6,830 nucleotides of DNA from Candidatus Avelusimicrobium stercoris (GTDB lineage Bacteria; Elusimicrobiota; Elusimicrobia; Elusimicrobiales; Elusimicrobiaceae), in NCBI GenBank assembly GCA_002432025.1, contig DJFE01000001.1, positions 1-6,830 on the forward strand, read 5' to 3'. How positions within the stretch are numbered: the first letter of the stretch is position 1; the number at the start of each line of letters is the position of its first letter. A program made the position numbers and the translations under genes. Positions 6,681-6,830 of this stretch are shown here, piece by piece. The notes under the pieces were generated by a model. It was not told the DNA's origin. It did no database searches and worked only from the letters and a program-made list of their open reading frames with translations.

Positions 6681-6700
6681 CCCCGGGCGTAAGTCCGAGG
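6681..6700. repeat. GNRA-loop hairpin, copy A
   Basis: CCCCGGGC (6681-6688), loop GTAA (6689-6692) and GTCCGAGG (6693-6700) form an 8-position stem with one C-A mismatch (6683/6698) and one G-T wobble (6687/6694). It is preceded by AAA and shares 15 of 20 positions with the hairpin at 6799-6818; all five differences are transitions. GCTCAC (6669-6674) and GTGTGC (6707-6712) can close an outer stem with one T-T mismatch. Whether it is a decayed terminator, a repeat element or part of an RNA is not known. Confidence 0.5.
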
Positions 6701-6715
6701 GATGGAGTGTGCGAA

Positions 6716-6760
6716 CCCGCTACTAGAAAACTTTGTTTTCTCATTATGTTTAGTAGCGGG
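6716..6760. repeat. Long two-level inverted repeat
   Basis: CCCGCTACTA (6716-6725) pairs perfectly with TAGTAGCGGG (6751-6760). Inside, GAAAAC (6726-6731) and GTTTTC (6735-6740) form a second stem directly stacked on the first with a TTT loop, leaving 6741-6750 as a one-sided bulge. No U-tract follows on the plus strand. It lies between the two GNRA-loop hairpins. It could be a structured RNA, a protein-binding site or a small palindromic element. Confidence 0.55.
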
Positions 6761-6794
6761 CAAAATTAAGCAACGCTGAAATTTTGGAGCAAAA

Positions 6795-6824
6795 GAAACC
6801 CCGAGCGTGAGCTCGGGGAGTTTC
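6795..6824 (-). terminator. GNRA-loop hairpin, copy B, a candidate terminator for a gene to the right
   Basis: CCCCGAGC (6799-6806), loop GTGA (6807-6810) and GCTCGGGG (6811-6818) form a perfect 8-bp stem, with GAAA (6795-6798) and TTTC (6821-6824) able to extend it past a 2-nt bulge. Read on the minus strand the stem is followed by TTTCTTTTGC, a fair T-rich tail, so it could end a convergent gene beyond the window edge. On the plus strand only TTT follows. The terminator role is inferred; the hairpin itself is clear. Confidence 0.5.
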
Positions 6825-6830
6825 ATATGC

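Noticed and set aside
1..6830. CRISPR array, tRNA, rRNA, insertion sequence, phage or toxin-antitoxin genes
   Set aside because: I looked for regularly spaced repeats, tRNA-like cloverleaf signals, transposase motifs and small gene pairs and found none. The PIN domain at 5287-6612 is fused to PhoH and is not a VapC-type toxin with a partner antitoxin gene.

Overview
The window holds five complete protein genes and no RNA gene that I can recognise. It comes from a Gram-negative (diderm) bacterium, because it carries a LolC/E-type permease with its LolD ATPase, the machine that releases lipoproteins from the inner membrane for transport to the outer membrane. GC content is moderate and intergenic regions are short. 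A single-permease Lol pair together with a GH57-DUF3536 protein and a PIN-PhoH ATPase would fit a lineage such as Elusimicrobiota. That placement is a tentative guess from gene content, not something the sequence proves.

Layout. Positions 1-211 are non-coding on the plus strand and contain three consecutive inverted repeats, then a -10-like box directly before lolC. Positions 212-2727 form a compact plus-strand operon: a lolC/E-type permease, lolD (1-nt gap) and a membrane-anchored Sel1-repeat protein (7-nt gap, with its ribosome binding site overlapping the lolD stop). A strong hairpin at 2742-2779 ends the operon and also lies just past the stop of the convergent minus-strand gene at 2793-5162, a GH57 glycoside hydrolase with a DUF3536-type C-terminus. 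A 124-bp divergent spacer (5163-5286) separates this gene from the plus-strand PIN-PhoH gene at 5287-6612, which has a recognisable -35/-10 promoter and ribosome binding site and ends at a strong terminator. Positions 6661-6830 carry no gene but contain three further hairpins, two of which are diverged copies of one element.

How the parts work together. LolC/E and LolD should assemble into an inner-membrane ABC complex. The Sel1 protein is co-transcribed and may be an accessory factor, but its role is unknown. The GH57 enzyme (alpha-glucan or related polysaccharide metabolism) and the PIN-PhoH protein (RNA-related ATPase/nuclease) look like independent units.

I do not see a convincing new multi-gene system. 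The observations most worth checking are these: (1) both lolC and the GH57 gene have a TAAAAT box exactly six bases before ATG and no good Shine-Dalgarno, suggesting leaderless transcripts; (2) the paired GNRA-loop hairpins after phoH show a compensatory base-pair change; (3) the inverted-repeat-rich leader before lolC may be a dispersed element; (4) the Sel1 protein has an unusual predicted topology.
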